Source: Gammaproteobacteria bacterium (GTDB lineage Bacteria; Pseudomonadota; Gammaproteobacteria; HK1). Taken from it: a stretch of DNA of 64,000 bases. Under the pieces are notes generated by a model, which saw only the letters and a program-made list of their open reading frames with translations, searched no databases and was not told the DNA's origin. Shown one piece after another: positions 18,270-27,178 of the stretch (its first letter is position 1; the number at the start of each line of letters is the position of its first letter). The stretch lies in the NCBI GenBank assembly GCA_022824305.1, contig JAJEAD010000033.1:31397-95396 (forward strand). The letters run 5' to 3'. The position numbers were made by a program, and so were the translations under genes.

Positions 18270-19361
18270 GTGAACACTGCGCTTCTTTCGAAGCTGGACG
18301 GGCTGCACGAGCGCCTGGAAGAGCTGAACGGCCTGCTCGCAGAACCCGAGACCGCCAGGGATCCGGCACGCTATCGCGGCCTCGCCAGGGAACACGCCGA
18401 GCTTCGGCCTCTCGTCGAGGAGTACCGCCAGTATCGCGACACCCTGCTGCGCATCGAGGAGGCAGAAGAGCTGCGGTCGGAGAGCGAGGGAGAAATGAAG
18501 GCCCTCGCGCAGCAGGAGCTCGACGATGCCGAAGAAGCGCGATGCCGCATCGAGCACGAGCTTCGCCGGCTGCTGATCCCGCCGGATCCCGCCGATGCGC
18601 GGAACATCTATCTCGAGATCCGGGCCGGCACCGGAGGCAACGAGGCCGCGCTGTTCGCGGGAGACCTGCTCCGGATGTACAGCCGCTACGCGGAGCGGAG
18701 GGGGTGGAAGCTGGAGGGAATCGGCGAGAGCACGGCGGAGCATGGAGGGTACCGGGAAGTAGTGGTGCGGGTCGTCGGCCGCGGCGCCTTTGCGCGCTTC
18801 AAGTTCGAGCCGGGCGCCCACCGCGTGCAGAGGGTGCCCGTCACCGAGTCCCAGGGCCGCATCCACACCTCGGCCTGCACGGTGGCGGTGTTGCCCGAGG
18901 CGCAGGGCCCGGGGGAGATCGAAGTGAACCCCAAGGACCTGCGGGTGGACACCTTCCGCGCTTCGGGCGCCGGCGGGCAGCACGTGAACAAGACCGACTC
19001 CGCCATTCGCATCACGCACCTGCCGAGCGGGCTGGTGGTCGAGTGCCAGGACGAGCGTTCGCAGCACAAGAACCGCGCTCGCGCGATGGCGCTGCTCCAG
19101 GCCCGCCTGCTCGCCCGGGAGCGCGAGCGTCTGATGCGCGAACGCGCGCAATCGAGGCGAGTGCAGGTCGGCACCGGCGACCGCTCCGAGCGCATTCGCA
19201 CCTACAATTTCCCCCAGGGCCGGGTGACCGACCACCGGATAAACCTGACGCTGTACAAGCTTTCCGAGGTCATGGACGGCGACCTGGACGAGCTCTTCGA
19301 TCAGTTGATTGCAATGCACCAGGCCGAGCAGCTCACGGCCCTCGAGGCAGAGAGCCGTTGA
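18270..19361 (+). CDS. prfA: peptide chain release factor 1
   Basis: A 363-residue RF1 that reads UAA and UAG stop codons. The peptidyl-tRNA hydrolysis motif GGQ is at 235-237 within [17 protein letters not shown], and the anticodon-mimicking domain has [16 protein letters not shown] chose the GTG at 18270 because GGAGGAG ends nine bases upstream; a GTG at 18261 would lie inside the Shine-Dalgarno. The next gene is prmC, which methylates this GGQ glutamine. In related genomes hemA lies immediately upstream, but here there is none between the divergent TPR gene and prfA. Confidence 0.96.
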   Translation: MNTALLSKLDGLHERLEELNGLLAEPETARDPARYRGLAREHAELRPLVEEYRQYRDTLLRIEEAEELRSESEGEMKALAQQELDDAEEARCRIEHELRRLLIPPDPADARNIYLEIRAGTGGNEAALFAGDLLRMYSRYAERRGWKLEGIGESTAEHGGYREVVVRVVGRGAFARFKFEPGAHRVQRVPVTESQGRIHTSACTVAVLPEAQGPGEIEVNPKDLRVDTFRASGAGGQHVNKTDSAIRITHLPSGLVVECQDERSQHKNRARAMALLQARLLARERERLMRERAQSRRVQVGTGDRSERIRTYNFPQGRVTDHRINLTLYKLSEVMDGDLDELFDQLIAMHQAEQLTALEAESR

Positions 19362-20202
19362 CCGCCTAGACGAGCTCTGGGAGCGGGGACGGGAGCGGCT
19401 CCCGCTACCGGCAGCGGAGTCGCGCCGGGAGGCTGCGCGGTTGCTCGCCCACGCTCTCGGGCGGCCGGCGTCGTGGCTCCACGCCCATGCTCGCGACCCG
19501 GTGCCGCGCCTGGCGAGACGTCGATTCGAAGGCCTCCTCGCGCGGCGTGCGGGGGGCGAGCCGCTCGCCTATCTCACGGGCCGTCGCGAGTTCTGGTCTC
19601 TGGACCTCGAAGTGACGCCCGCCGTGCTCGTGCCCCGTCCCGAGACGGAGCACCTCGTCGAAGCGGCGCTCGAGCTCGTCCCCTCCTCGGCCGGGGCCCG
19701 TCTCGCCGATCTGGGCACGGGCTGCGGCGCGATTGCCCTCGCCCTCGCCCGCGAACGTCCGGGTTGCCGGATCATCGCCACCGACCTGTCCGCGGCCGCG
19801 CTGGCGCTCGCCGCATCCAACGCGGCCCGTCTTGGAATCGACAACGTCGAGTTTCGGCGGGGGCACTGGTGCGCCGCGCTCGGGCGGGAGCGCCCGGCGC
19901 TCATCGTGACCAATCCCCCCTACGTGCGCGCCGGCGACCCTCACCTACAAGGCGATGGAGTGCGCTTCGAGCCCCGCGAGGCGCTGGTCGCGGGCACGGA
20001 CGGCCTCGATGCAATCCGTGAGGTCGTCTCCTGCGCGGCCCGCCACCTGGCCCCGCAGGGAAGACTGCTGCTCGAGCACGGGGCCGCACAGCGCGAGGCA
20101 GTGCGCCGGCTGCTCGCCGAGCATCACTTCAGCGACATCGCGCACATTCGCGACTACGCGGGACGGGACCGGGTGGCCTGCGCGCGCCTCGCGCCCGCAT
20201 GA
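19309..20202 (+). CDS. prmC: release factor glutamine methyltransferase
   Basis: An AdoMet-dependent methyltransferase of about 297 residues that N5-methylates the GGQ glutamine of release factors. The AdoMet site is [14 protein letters not shown], and the substrate glutamine motif NPPY is at 202-205. The family-like N-terminus ([14 protein letters not shown]) begins close to the prfA stop at 19361, but no ATG, GTG or TTG lies there in frame. The only upstream candidate is the TTG at 19309, giving a 53-base overlap with prfA; otherwise a rarer codon would be used. Order and coupling with prfA are conserved in Proteobacteria. Confidence 0.92.
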   Translation: MQCTRPSSSRPSRQRAVDRLDELWERGRERLPLPAAESRREAARLLAHALGRPASWLHAHARDPVPRLARRRFEGLLARRAGGEPLAYLTGRREFWSLDLEVTPAVLVPRPETEHLVEAALELVPSSAGARLADLGTGCGAIALALARERPGCRIIATDLSAAALALAASNAARLGIDNVEFRRGHWCAALGRERPALIVTNPPYVRAGDPHLQGDGVRFEPREALVAGTDGLDAIREVVSCAARHLAPQGRLLLEHGAAQREAVRRLLAEHHFSDIAHIRDYAGRDRVACARLAPA

Positions 20203-20266
20203 GAGCGGGCGGACTCGTGGGCCCGACGGGTTGCGATTCCCCGTGCATCGACCGAAACTCGGCGGG

Positions 20267-21046
20267 GTGAACGAGGATCAGCAAGCCCGCTACAGTCGCC
20301 ATATCCTGCTTCCCGGGATCGGCGAATCCGGCCAGGAGCGCCTGCTCGGCTCCCGTGCGCTGATCGTCGGTCTGGGAGGGCTCGGCTCGCCGGCGGCAAT
20401 GTACCTGGCCGCCTCCGGGGTGGGCGAGCTGGTCCTGAGCGACTACGACTACGTGGAACTCTCGAATCTGCAGCGCCAGATCATCCACACCAGCGCCGAC
20501 GTCGGCCGCGACAAGGTCGATTCCGCGCGCGACGCCATAGCGCGCCTCAACCCGGGGGTCTCCGTCGAGGCGCTCGCGCATGCCCTCGACGACGAGGACC
20601 TGGAGGACGAGGTGCGGCGCGCCGACGTGGTGGTGGACGCCTGCGACAATTTCGAGACCCGATTCCAGCTCAACGAGGTCTGTTGGCGCACCGGCACTCC
20701 GCTGGTGAGCGGCGCCGCGGTGCGCCTGGAGGGACAGGTCAGCGTGTTCGATCCCCGGGACTCCGAGAGCCCCTGCTTTCACTGCCTCTACGGCGATGTC
20801 GACGCGGCGGAAGGCGAACCCTGCTCCCGGATTGGCGTGCTCGCGCCGCTTCTCGGCGTCATCGGCAGCATCCAGGCGACCGAGGCCCTGAAGATACTCG
20901 CCGATTTCGGCTCTCGAATGACCGGTCGACTGGTTCTGGTCGACGCGCTCACCATGGAAATGCACGTGGTTCGCCTTCCCAAGGATCCGAAGTGTCCGGT
21001 GTGCTCGGTCCCCGAGGGAGACTTCGCGCGCCTCGCCGTCGGATAG
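20267..21046 (+). CDS. moeB: molybdopterin-synthase adenylyltransferase (MoeB/ThiF/HesA family)
   Basis: A 259-residue E1-like adenylyltransferase that activates the C-terminal glycine of a ubiquitin-like sulfur carrier (MoaD or ThiS). It has the nucleotide-binding loop VGLGGLGSP at 34-42, the conserved DYDYVELSNLQRQI stretch, the DACDNFETRFQLN block and two zinc Cys pairs, PCFHC and KCPVC. Its position after prfA-prmC matches the moeB location in pseudomonads, so MoeB is preferred over ThiF. The start is a GTG at 20267, preceded by GGCGGG. The total length is close to E. coli MoeB. Confidence 0.93.
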   Translation: MNEDQQARYSRHILLPGIGESGQERLLGSRALIVGLGGLGSPAAMYLAASGVGELVLSDYDYVELSNLQRQIIHTSADVGRDKVDSARDAIARLNPGVSVEALAHALDDEDLEDEVRRADVVVDACDNFETRFQLNEVCWRTGTPLVSGAAVRLEGQVSVFDPRDSESPCFHCLYGDVDAAEGEPCSRIGVLAPLLGVIGSIQATEALKILADFGSRMTGRLVLVDALTMEMHVVRLPKDPKCPVCSVPEGDFARLAVG

Positions 21047-21069
21047 CACGAACGCCTCGGTCGCCCGCC

Positions 21070-21813
21070 ATGCACGCTTCTCTCCTGCGCCGTTGCCCCG
21101 TCCCGCTCGTGGTGCTGCTTGCACTCGGCCCCGCGGCCCTGGCGGAGCCGGCATTCATCTCCGCCCGGCTCGAAATCGGGCTGCACGAGAGTCGTTCCCC
21201 TCACAGCGCGATCCTGGCCCTTCTGCCGGAGGGCACCGAGATCGAAGTGATCGAGCGCGACGCCGGTGCGGCGCGGGTCAGGCTCGCGGACGGGCGCGAA
21301 GGCTGGATCGCCGCGCAGTACCTGTCCTCGGAGTCGTCGGCGCCGGCCGAGCTGGGGGCGCTTCGCCAACGAATACCGGAGCTCGAGGCGGCGCTGGCGA
21401 GCGAGCAGGCCGCCCGCATCGAGGCGGAAGGACGAACGAGCGCGGCCGAGGCCGAGCTCTCGGAGCTGCGCAGCGGGGTCACGAGCGCAGGCGCGAGCGC
21501 GGATTCCGCCGAGGGCGGGGAGGACTCCCAGATTCTCCGCGACTTCCAGCTCCTTGCCGAGGAGAACCGTCAGCTCAAGGAGCAGGTTGCCGAGCTCGAG
21601 GAGATTCGCAAGAGCGCCGGCGAGTCCGGGGCGGGCGCCGCCTCCCCCGCGATCCAGAGCCACGAAGGGCCCCGGACCCACCCGCCCGGGTTCTTCGAGC
21701 GACCGACCTGGCAGTGGATCCTGATCGCATTCGTTCTCCTGTTCTCATTCGGGCTCGGCGCCTTCGCCGTGGACTGGCTCACCCGGCGCCGCCACGGCGG
21801 ATACCGAATCTGA
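21070..21813 (+). CDS. periplasmic SH3-domain protein with coiled coil and C-terminal anchor
   Basis: A 247-residue protein with a Sec signal (about residues 1-25, ending in PAALA), a bacterial SH3 domain (about 28-85, with [17 protein letters not shown] and [11 protein letters not shown]), a long charged heptad-type coiled coil (about 92-190) and one C-terminal membrane helix near 212-232, followed by a basic tail. This is the TIGR04211-type architecture of gammaproteobacterial SH3 proteins (E. coli YgiM-like), whose function is poorly known. Its stop codon overlaps the ATG of the exonuclease III gene (TGATG), so the two are translationally coupled. Confidence 0.82.
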   Translation: MHASLLRRCPVPLVVLLALGPAALAEPAFISARLEIGLHESRSPHSAILALLPEGTEIEVIERDAGAARVRLADGREGWIAAQYLSSESSAPAELGALRQRIPELEAALASEQAARIEAEGRTSAAEAELSELRSGVTSAGASADSAEGGEDSQILRDFQLLAEENRQLKEQVAELEEIRKSAGESGAGAASPAIQSHEGPRTHPPGFFERPTWQWILIAFVLLFSFGLGAFAVDWLTRRRHGGYRI

Positions 21814-22583
21814 TGAAGATCGCGACCTGGAACGTCAACTCGCTCAAGGTCCGTCTCCCCCACGTGCTCGACTGGATGCACGAGCACCGGCCCGACGTGG
21901 TCGCCCTGCAGGAAACCAAGACCACCGACGACAAGTTCCCCGCGGCGGCAATCGCCGAAGCCGGGTACACGGTGGTGTACGCGGGCCAGAAGACCTACAA
22001 CGGCGTCGCCATACTTTCGCGAAGTACGGCGGGCAAGGTCCTGACCGACATCGAGGGGCTAGCCGACCCCGATCGACGAATCCTCGCGGCCACGGTGGAC
22101 GGCGTGCGGGTGATCAACCTGTACGTGGTCAACGGGAGAGAGGTCGGCAGCGAGAAGTACGCGTACAAGCTCCGCTGGCTCGAGGCGGTGACCGAGTTCG
22201 TGCGTGCCGAGCTCGGGCGCTTCGAGCGCGTGGTGGTGCTGGGAGACTTCAACATCGCGCCCGAAGATCGGGATGTGCACGACCCGGAAGCCTGGCATGA
22301 GAAGATCCTGTGCAGCACGCCGGAGCGGGATGCCCTCCGGCGCCTGCTCGACCTGGGCCTGCGCGACACCTTCCGGCTCTTCGAGCAGGAAGACAAGAGC
22401 TTCAGCTGGTGGGACTACCGGGCCGCCGGCTTCCGCCGCAACCTGGGCCTGCGCATCGACCTCATCCTCGCGAGCGGCGAGATGGCGAGGAATTGCCGCG
22501 CCTGCAGCATAGACGTGGCGCCGCGCCGCCTCCCCCGTCCCTCCGACCACACCCCGGTGGTCGCCACCTTCGATACCGGATGA
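21813..22583 (+). CDS. xthA: exodeoxyribonuclease III / AP endonuclease
   Basis: A 256-residue nuclease of the endonuclease-exonuclease-phosphatase fold that incises DNA at abasic sites and removes 3' blocks. Motifs are [14 protein letters not shown] at the N-terminus, the metal ligand E34 in [19 protein letters not shown] in the middle, and the catalytic His in SDHTPVV (D245-H246). Length and order are those of ExoIII/XthA. It starts inside the stop codon of the SH3 protein gene. A strong hairpin (22621-22649) lies after it, before ubiD. Confidence 0.95.
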   Translation: MKIATWNVNSLKVRLPHVLDWMHEHRPDVVALQETKTTDDKFPAAAIAEAGYTVVYAGQKTYNGVAILSRSTAGKVLTDIEGLADPDRRILAATVDGVRVINLYVVNGREVGSEKYAYKLRWLEAVTEFVRAELGRFERVVVLGDFNIAPEDRDVHDPEAWHEKILCSTPERDALRRLLDLGLRDTFRLFEQEDKSFSWWDYRAAGFRRNLGLRIDLILASGEMARNCRACSIDVAPRRLPRPSDHTPVVATFDTG

Positions 22584-22620
22584 GCGCGGCGGCAGGCCGC
22601 CTCGCCGCCCTCGCTCAGCA

Positions 22621-22649
22621 CCCGACGCGGCGCAACGCGGCGCGTCGGG
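22621..22649. terminator. GC-rich hairpin between xthA and ubiD
   Basis: A nine-base perfect stem, CCCGACGCG pairing with CGCGTCGGG, with an 11-base loop, lies 38 bases after the xthA stop. No T-run follows, so it is not a classic intrinsic terminator. It could be an attenuating or RNA-stabilising structure. Confidence 0.35.
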
Positions 22650-22677
22650 CCGCGCGGGACGGGGAGGCAGGGCAGCG

Positions 22678-24144
22678 GTGAAGTACCGGGACCTGCGCGA
22701 GTTCGTTGGCCAGCTCGAGGCACGAGGCGAGCTCAAGCGCGTTTCCGTCGAGGTCGACCCCTACCTGGAGATGACCGCGCTCTGCGACCGCACCCTGCGC
22801 AGCCAGGGTCCCGCCCTGCTCTTCGAGAATCCGAAGGGCCACCGGATGCCGGTGCTCGCCAACCTCTTCGGCACCCCGTTGCGGGTGGCGCTCGGCATGG
22901 GCCGGGAATCAGTGGGCGCCCTGGGGGAGATCGGCCGCCTCCTCGCCTTCCTGCGCGCGCCCGATCCGCCCTCGGGCATGAAGGCGGCCTGGGAATCGCT
23001 TCCGGTCCTTCGCAAGGTGCTGGACATGGCGCCGCGCCGCGTGCGCAACGCGCCGTGCCAGGAACGGGTGACGCCGGAAGCGGAGGTCGACCTCTCCCGA
23101 CTGCCCGTGCAGACCTGCTGGCCGGAAGACGCAGGCCCGCTCATCACCTGGGGGCTGGTGTTCACCCGGGGCCCCGACAAGCGCCGCACCAATATCGGCG
23201 TCTACCGGCAGCAGGTGATCGGGCGAAACCGCGTCATCATGCGATGGCTGGCCCACCGCGGCGGGGCGCTCGACCATCTCGACTGGCGCCGTCGGCATCC
23301 GGAGCGACCCTTCCCGGTCGCGGTCGCGCTGGGAGCGGACCCCGCCTCACTGCTCGCGGCGGTGACTCCGATCCCCGACACGCTCTCGGAGCACGCCTTC
23401 GCCGGGCTGCTGCGGGGCGCCCGCACCGAGCTGGTGAAGTGTCAGAGCAACGACCTCGAGGTGGTCGCCAACGCCGAGATCGTGCTGGAGGGCCACATCG
23501 CGGCCGGAGACGAGGCGCCGGAGGGGCCCTTCGGCGATCACACCGGCTACTACAACGAGGTCGAGACCTTTCCGGTGCTGACCGTGGACCGCATCACCCG
23601 GCGCGACCGACCGATCTACCACACCACCTACACCGGGCGCCCTCCGGACGAACCCGCGGTGCTCGGCGCCGCGCTCAACGAGGTCTTCGTGCCGATCCTG
23701 CGCAAGCAGTACCCCGAGATCGTCGACTTCCATCTTCCCCCCGAAGGCTGCTCCTACCGACTCGCGGTCGTGAGCATCAGGAAGGCCTATCCCGGGCACG
23801 CCAAGCGGATCATGTTCGGGATCTGGTCCTTTCTCCGACAGTTCATGTACACGAAGTTCGTCATCGTGACCGACGAAGATATCGACGTGCGAAAGTGGGA
23901 CGACGTGATCTGGGCGCTGACGACCCGGGTGGACCCGGCCCGCGACATGTCCGTGGTGGAGAACACCCCGATCGATTACCTCGATTTCGCGTCGCCGCTT
24001 TCGGGCCTCGGCTCCAAGGTGGGCATCGATGCCACCAACAAGTGGCCCCCGGAGACCACGCGCCGGTGGGGGCGGCCGGTGCGCATGGCGCCGGAAGTGT
24101 GCGAGCGGGTAGACCGGATCTGGGCCGGGCTCGGACTGGGCTGA
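22678..24144 (+). CDS. ubiD: UbiD-family prenylated-FMN decarboxylase
   Basis: A 488-residue decarboxylase, most likely the 4-hydroxy-3-polyprenylbenzoate decarboxylase of ubiquinone synthesis, which uses prenylated FMN made by UbiX. The N-terminus [14 protein letters not shown](A)RGELKR, the [11 protein letters not shown] block carrying the catalytic-region glutamates, and the C-terminal [18 protein letters not shown] are characteristic of UbiD. Length is close to E. coli UbiD (497). The GTG start at 22678 has GGGGAGG upstream. No ubiX is nearby. UbiD homologues can act on other aromatic acids, but the strong N-terminal match favours the ubiquinone enzyme. Confidence 0.92.
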   Translation: MKYRDLREFVGQLEARGELKRVSVEVDPYLEMTALCDRTLRSQGPALLFENPKGHRMPVLANLFGTPLRVALGMGRESVGALGEIGRLLAFLRAPDPPSGMKAAWESLPVLRKVLDMAPRRVRNAPCQERVTPEAEVDLSRLPVQTCWPEDAGPLITWGLVFTRGPDKRRTNIGVYRQQVIGRNRVIMRWLAHRGGALDHLDWRRRHPERPFPVAVALGADPASLLAAVTPIPDTLSEHAFAGLLRGARTELVKCQSNDLEVVANAEIVLEGHIAAGDEAPEGPFGDHTGYYNEVETFPVLTVDRITRRDRPIYHTTYTGRPPDEPAVLGAALNEVFVPILRKQYPEIVDFHLPPEGCSYRLAVVSIRKAYPGHAKRIMFGIWSFLRQFMYTKFVIVTDEDIDVRKWDDVIWALTTRVDPARDMSVVENTPIDYLDFASPLSGLGSKVGIDATNKWPPETTRRWGRPVRMAPEVCERVDRIWAGLGLG

Positions 24145-24195
24145 GCTCTGCCGGCCCCGGTACGGCCGCGGCCGTGAACCGGGACGGGAGGGCGC

Positions 24196-24399
24196 TTAGG
24201 CGAGCCCGTACTTGCGCCGGAACTTGTCGACGCGGCCCGCAGTGTCCACCATCTTCTGCTGTCCGGTGTAGAAGGGGTGGCAGAGCGAGCACACGTCGAG
24301 ATGCAGGTCCCCGGGGAGGGTGGAACGGGTCTTGAACTGGTTTCCGCAGCTACAGGTAACCGAGATTTCGTGGTACGTGGGATGGATGTTCGGTTTCAT
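24196..24399 (-). CDS. rpmE: 50S ribosomal protein L31 (zinc form)
   Basis: A 67-residue L31. Cysteines C16, C18, C37 and C40 form the zinc-binding C+ type, so this is the primary zinc-dependent paralogue rather than the zinc-independent YkgM/RpmE2 form. The C-terminal [16 protein letters not shown] is diagnostic. A plausible sigma-70 promoter lies at 24451-24480 on the same strand. Confidence 0.97.
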   Translation of the reverse strand: MKPNIHPTYHEISVTCSCGNQFKTRSTLPGDLHLDVCSLCHPFYTGQQKMVDTAGRVDKFRRKYGLA

Positions 24400-24450
24400 G
24401 GCGGGGTCTCAAGGGGCGCCTCTCGCGCTCCTCGCTTGGCGGGGCGCGCG

Positions 24451-24480
24451 ATGTTAGCGCAGCCCGTCTCCGGACGCCAA
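24451..24480 (-). promoter_or_regulatory. putative sigma-70 promoter of rpmE
   Basis: On the minus strand, TTGGCG (24480-24475) and TAACAT (24456-24451) are separated by 18 bases, 52 bases upstream of the rpmE ATG. Both hexamers fit the consensus well against the very GC-rich background. Confidence 0.45.
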
Positions 24481-24599
24481 GGGGCACTCGAGCGTCCGAC
24501 CGGATGCGGAGCGCGCGAGCGGTGAGACCGGAGTCTCGACGCTTGTAGGCCCTCATCCCGAGCAGGCGTCACTTAGGGGCCACTCCTCACGTAGCATTT

Positions 24600-24800
24600 T
24601 ATGACATCACGATAACTGTCGGGGATTACAGGGGCGATCATTTTTCCACAATTTCTGTGGATAAGTCTGTGGATGAGTTGCCGGAATCTGCCGCAAACCC
24701 GCGCCGGGACTCGGGTTCCCACGGATCTGTCAAAATTTGGTCAAAATCTGGAAATTCTTTATAAAACAACAATCTGCGCTGAAAGAATAGCGGATCGTGC
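24600..24800. other. candidate replication origin or DnaA-regulated region (DnaA boxes plus AT-rich repeats)
   Basis: The 519-base gap between rpmE and ysxC contains no convincing gene. Within it, DnaA-box-like nonamers cluster in 35 bases: TTTTCCACA (24642-24650, plus), a perfect TTATCCACA (24656-24664, minus) and TCATCCACA (24668-24676, minus, one mismatch). About 50 bases further, an AT-rich tract has ~10-base-periodic repeats (TCAAAAT at 24730 and 24741, then AAATTCTTTATAAAACAACAA) that could act as an unwinding element. Three GATC sites are scattered nearby. Adjacent ysxC, cytochrome c4 and dsbA genes map close to oriC in pseudomonads. No dnaA, gidA or rpmH is next to it, so a DnaA-controlled promoter is an alternative. 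Confidence 0.42.
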
Positions 24801-24918
24801 ACATTCCGCCTCCGACGGGCCCAGCCGCGCCGGAAAGCGGCCCTTCCATGTGGACATGTGCATCGCTCCGAACGCGTGTCGAGGGCCGGGAGTCCCTCGC
24901 TCATCGACGTGCCCGCGA

Positions 24919-25587
24919 TCAGGAACCGAGCCAGGCGCAGACCCGCAGGGCGAGCTCGTGCAGACCGTTGCGCCGCAGGGCGGAGAAAAGCTGCGCGCCG
25001 ACGGCGCGACCCTCCTGCACGTGACGCTGTGCGCCGGCCAGCGCGGCCCGGCTCTCCCGGCGATTGAGCTTGTCGGCCTTGGCAAGCACCAGGTGGACGG
25101 GAATCTGCGCCGCCTCCGCCGCATCCATCAGGAGCAGGTCCGCATCCGTCACCACCCGGCGGGCATCGGCGATGAGCACGAGCGCGGACAGAGAGGCGCG
25201 GGAGTGGAGATAACTCTCCGCCAGCTCGCCGAAGTGCCGCTGCTCCGCCCGCGAGACCCTGGCGTAACCGTACCCGGGCAGGTCGACGAGACGACAGGCG
25301 TCGTCCACCTCGAAGAAGTTTATCTGGCGGGTGCGACCCGGGGTCTTGCTGACTCTCGCCAACGCCCGGCGACCGGTGAGCGCGTTGATCGCGCTCGACT
25401 TGCCGGCGTTGGAGCGCCCGGCGAAGGCCACCTCGGCTCCGATGTCGGCGGGAAAGTGGGCGGGCCGGCTGGCTCCGAGCACGAACCTCGCCCGTGCGAG
25501 CCGTTTCAGGGCTTCTTCCGCGTCCGGGCCGGATGTCGACGAAGGGACACCCACGCAGGCACGCTCCGGTCTCGCGGCGTCTTTCAA
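24919..25587 (-). CDS. engB: ribosome biogenesis GTPase YsxC/EngB
   Basis: A GTPase of about 222 residues needed for late 50S assembly. G motifs are visible: G1 GRSNAGKSS, G2/switch KTPGRTRQINFF, G3 LVDLPGYGYA, G4 LAKADKLNR. No ATG fits. I chose the TTG at 25587 (LKDAARPER) because GGAGGGG lies a few bases upstream; a GTG about ten codons further in would give a slightly shorter protein. It is divergent from the cytochrome c4 gene across 95 bases, the same pair and orientation as near oriC in Pseudomonas. polA, the usual third member, is not present. Confidence 0.93.
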   Translation of the reverse strand: MKDAARPERACVGVPSSTSGPDAEEALKRLARARFVLGASRPAHFPADIGAEVAFAGRSNAGKSSAINALTGRRALARVSKTPGRTRQINFFEVDDACRLVDLPGYGYARVSRAEQRHFGELAESYLHSRASLSALVLIADARRVVTDADLLLMDAAEAAQIPVHLVLAKADKLNRRESRAALAGAQRHVQEGRAVGAQLFSALRRNGLHELALRVCAWLGS

Positions 25588-25588
25588 T

Positions 25589-25618
25589 TTGACCCCTCCG
25601 CGGCCATGCTGATATATA
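25589..25618 (+). promoter_or_regulatory. putative sigma-70 promoter for cytochrome c4
   Basis: TTGACC (25589-25594) and TATATA (25613-25618), 18 bases apart, lie 65 bases upstream of the cytochrome ATG. The -35 box overlaps the Shine-Dalgarno region of the divergent engB, and the near-symmetric TATATA could also serve engB transcription. Confidence 0.5.
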
Positions 25619-25682
25619 CCTCCCCCGTTTCGGCGCGCCCCCGCGGCTCGCCCCGGCACCGACCTCTCTCGGGCATCCGCAC

Positions 25683-26291
25683 ATGCGCCTATCGCTGCTG
25701 CTACTCTCTCTCGCCCTGCTCGGCTCGGCTGCCGGCGTGCAGGCCGCCGGCGATCCTGCGGCGGGCAAGGCCAAGGCCGGCACCTGCCTGGCCTGCCACG
25801 GTCCGGACGGAAACAGCACCAACCCGCAGTGGCCGAAGCTCGCGGGCCAGCATGCAGGCTACACCAAAAAACAGCTCGTCGAGCTGAAGGCGACCGTAAT
25901 GCGCAGCAACGCGATGATGGCGCCGATGATCGCCCCGTTGAGCGAGCAGGACATGGACGATCTTGCCGCCTTCTACGCGATCCAGCCGAGAACCGGCGGA
26001 TTCGCGAGCGCGGAGCGGGTGGACCTCGGAGAGCGCGTGTATCGGGGCGGCAACCTGGAAACCGGGGTCGCGGCCTGCATAGGCTGCCACGGACCCCGGG
26101 GTCTCGGGGACCCCCTTGCCGGATTCCCCTCGCTGGCCGGTCAGCACGCGGAGTACGTGGTGATTCAGCTCAAGGCCTTCCGCTCCGGAGAACGGATGAA
26201 CGACGTGAGCGGCATGATGCGGGACGTCGCGCGGTGGATGAGCGACGACGAGATGGAGGCGGTCGCCGAGTACATCGCGGGGCTGTACTGA
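25683..26291 (+). CDS. dihaem cytochrome c4
   Basis: A 202-residue periplasmic electron carrier. A Sec signal of about 22 residues ends at QAAG. Two haem c sites follow: C35-LA-C38-H39 and C132-IG-C135-H136, each in its own roughly 90-residue domain, with Met-rich segments (MMAPMIAPL; MNDVSGMMR) that can supply the axial methionines. Cytochromes c4 pass electrons to terminal oxidases such as cbb3. The gene is followed 182 bases later by dsbA, the conserved cc4-dsbA neighbourhood of gammaproteobacteria. Confidence 0.94.
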   Translation: MRLSLLLLSLALLGSAAGVQAAGDPAAGKAKAGTCLACHGPDGNSTNPQWPKLAGQHAGYTKKQLVELKATVMRSNAMMAPMIAPLSEQDMDDLAAFYAIQPRTGGFASAERVDLGERVYRGGNLETGVAACIGCHGPRGLGDPLAGFPSLAGQHAEYVVIQLKAFRSGERMNDVSGMMRDVARWMSDDEMEAVAEYIAGLY

Positions 26292-26473
26292 GCCAGAGGT
26301 CCCGCCACGGCTCGCCCCGCGGCTCCCGCGCGGACTCAGGAACTCGCGGGGCCGCCGCGCCGGCAATGTGCCCCCAGGGTGGGTAGAATTCCGCTCCCCG
26401 GAAGTCCTCCCGACCCGACTCCCGACTCCCGGGCGGACCCCGCCCCGAGCCGTCACGACCCTTGGACCCGCCC

Positions 26474-27115
26474 ATGAAACACGCGTTCCTTCCCCCCCTG
26501 CTGCTCGCCCTGTTCACGGTGCTGCCGGGCCTCGCCGGAGCCGATTCCCACTCCGACTTCGATGTCGAAGGCAAGTACTGGCCGGTTCAGCCGGCGCAAC
26601 CCACGGAGACCGAACCCGGCACGGTGGAGGTGGTCGACGTATTCTGGTTCGGCTGTCCGGGCTGCTTCTCCTTCCTCCCCCACATGGAGGCCCTCGAACG
26701 GGATGCGCCCGACTATCTCCAGATCAGGCGCATGCCCGCGGTGTTCCGCGAGAGCTGGATCCCGCATGCCCGCGCCTTCTACACCGCCCACCTGCTCGGA
26801 ATCGAGCACGAGGTGTACCGGCCCATCTACGAAGCGATTCACCTCGAGGGACGTGCGCTCTCCACGCGCGAGGCGCTCGCCGCATTCTTCGGGGAGCACG
26901 GAGTCGACTCCGAAGAGTTCACGAAGGTCTATGACTCCTTCGCGGTGGAGTCGCTGGTGCGCAAGTCGGTGGCGATGCAGCGAAACTACGGGGTGAGCGC
27001 GACGCCCACCGTCATCGTCAACGGCAAGTACCGCACCGGGGGCAACCGGGCCGGCGGCCATGCGAACGTGATAAGGGTCATCCGCGCCCTCGCGGAGAAG
27101 GAGCACGCCTCCTAG
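26474..27115 (+). CDS. dsbA: thiol:disulfide interchange protein DsbA
   Basis: A 213-residue periplasmic thioredoxin-fold oxidase that introduces disulfides into exported proteins. It has a Sec signal of about 23 residues, active site C61-P-G-C64 (E. coli has CPHC), and the cis-proline loop in SATPTVIVNGKY. The CPGC dipeptide is an uncommon variation that may shift the redox potential. The ATG at 26474 is preferred over a TTG four codons upstream. The stop codon abuts a copy of a 13-base intergenic repeat arm at 27115. Confidence 0.93.
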   Translation: MKHAFLPPLLLALFTVLPGLAGADSHSDFDVEGKYWPVQPAQPTETEPGTVEVVDVFWFGCPGCFSFLPHMEALERDAPDYLQIRRMPAVFRESWIPHARAFYTAHLLGIEHEVYRPIYEAIHLEGRALSTREALAAFFGEHGVDSEEFTKVYDSFAVESLVRKSVAMQRNYGVSATPTVIVNGKYRTGGNRAGGHANVIRVIRALAEKEHAS

Positions 27116-27127
27116 CCGCCATGTTTC
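27115..27127. repeat. solo arm of dispersed intergenic repeat
   Basis: GCCGCCATGTTTC directly after the dsbA stop is identical to the 13-base terminal arms of the element at 43230-43480. No matching second arm was found nearby. Confidence 0.45.
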
Positions 27128-27178
27128 CGCGGCGCCGGGGCGCGGGCGCCGCCGCCGCGGGAATCGCGTGAGGGCCGC

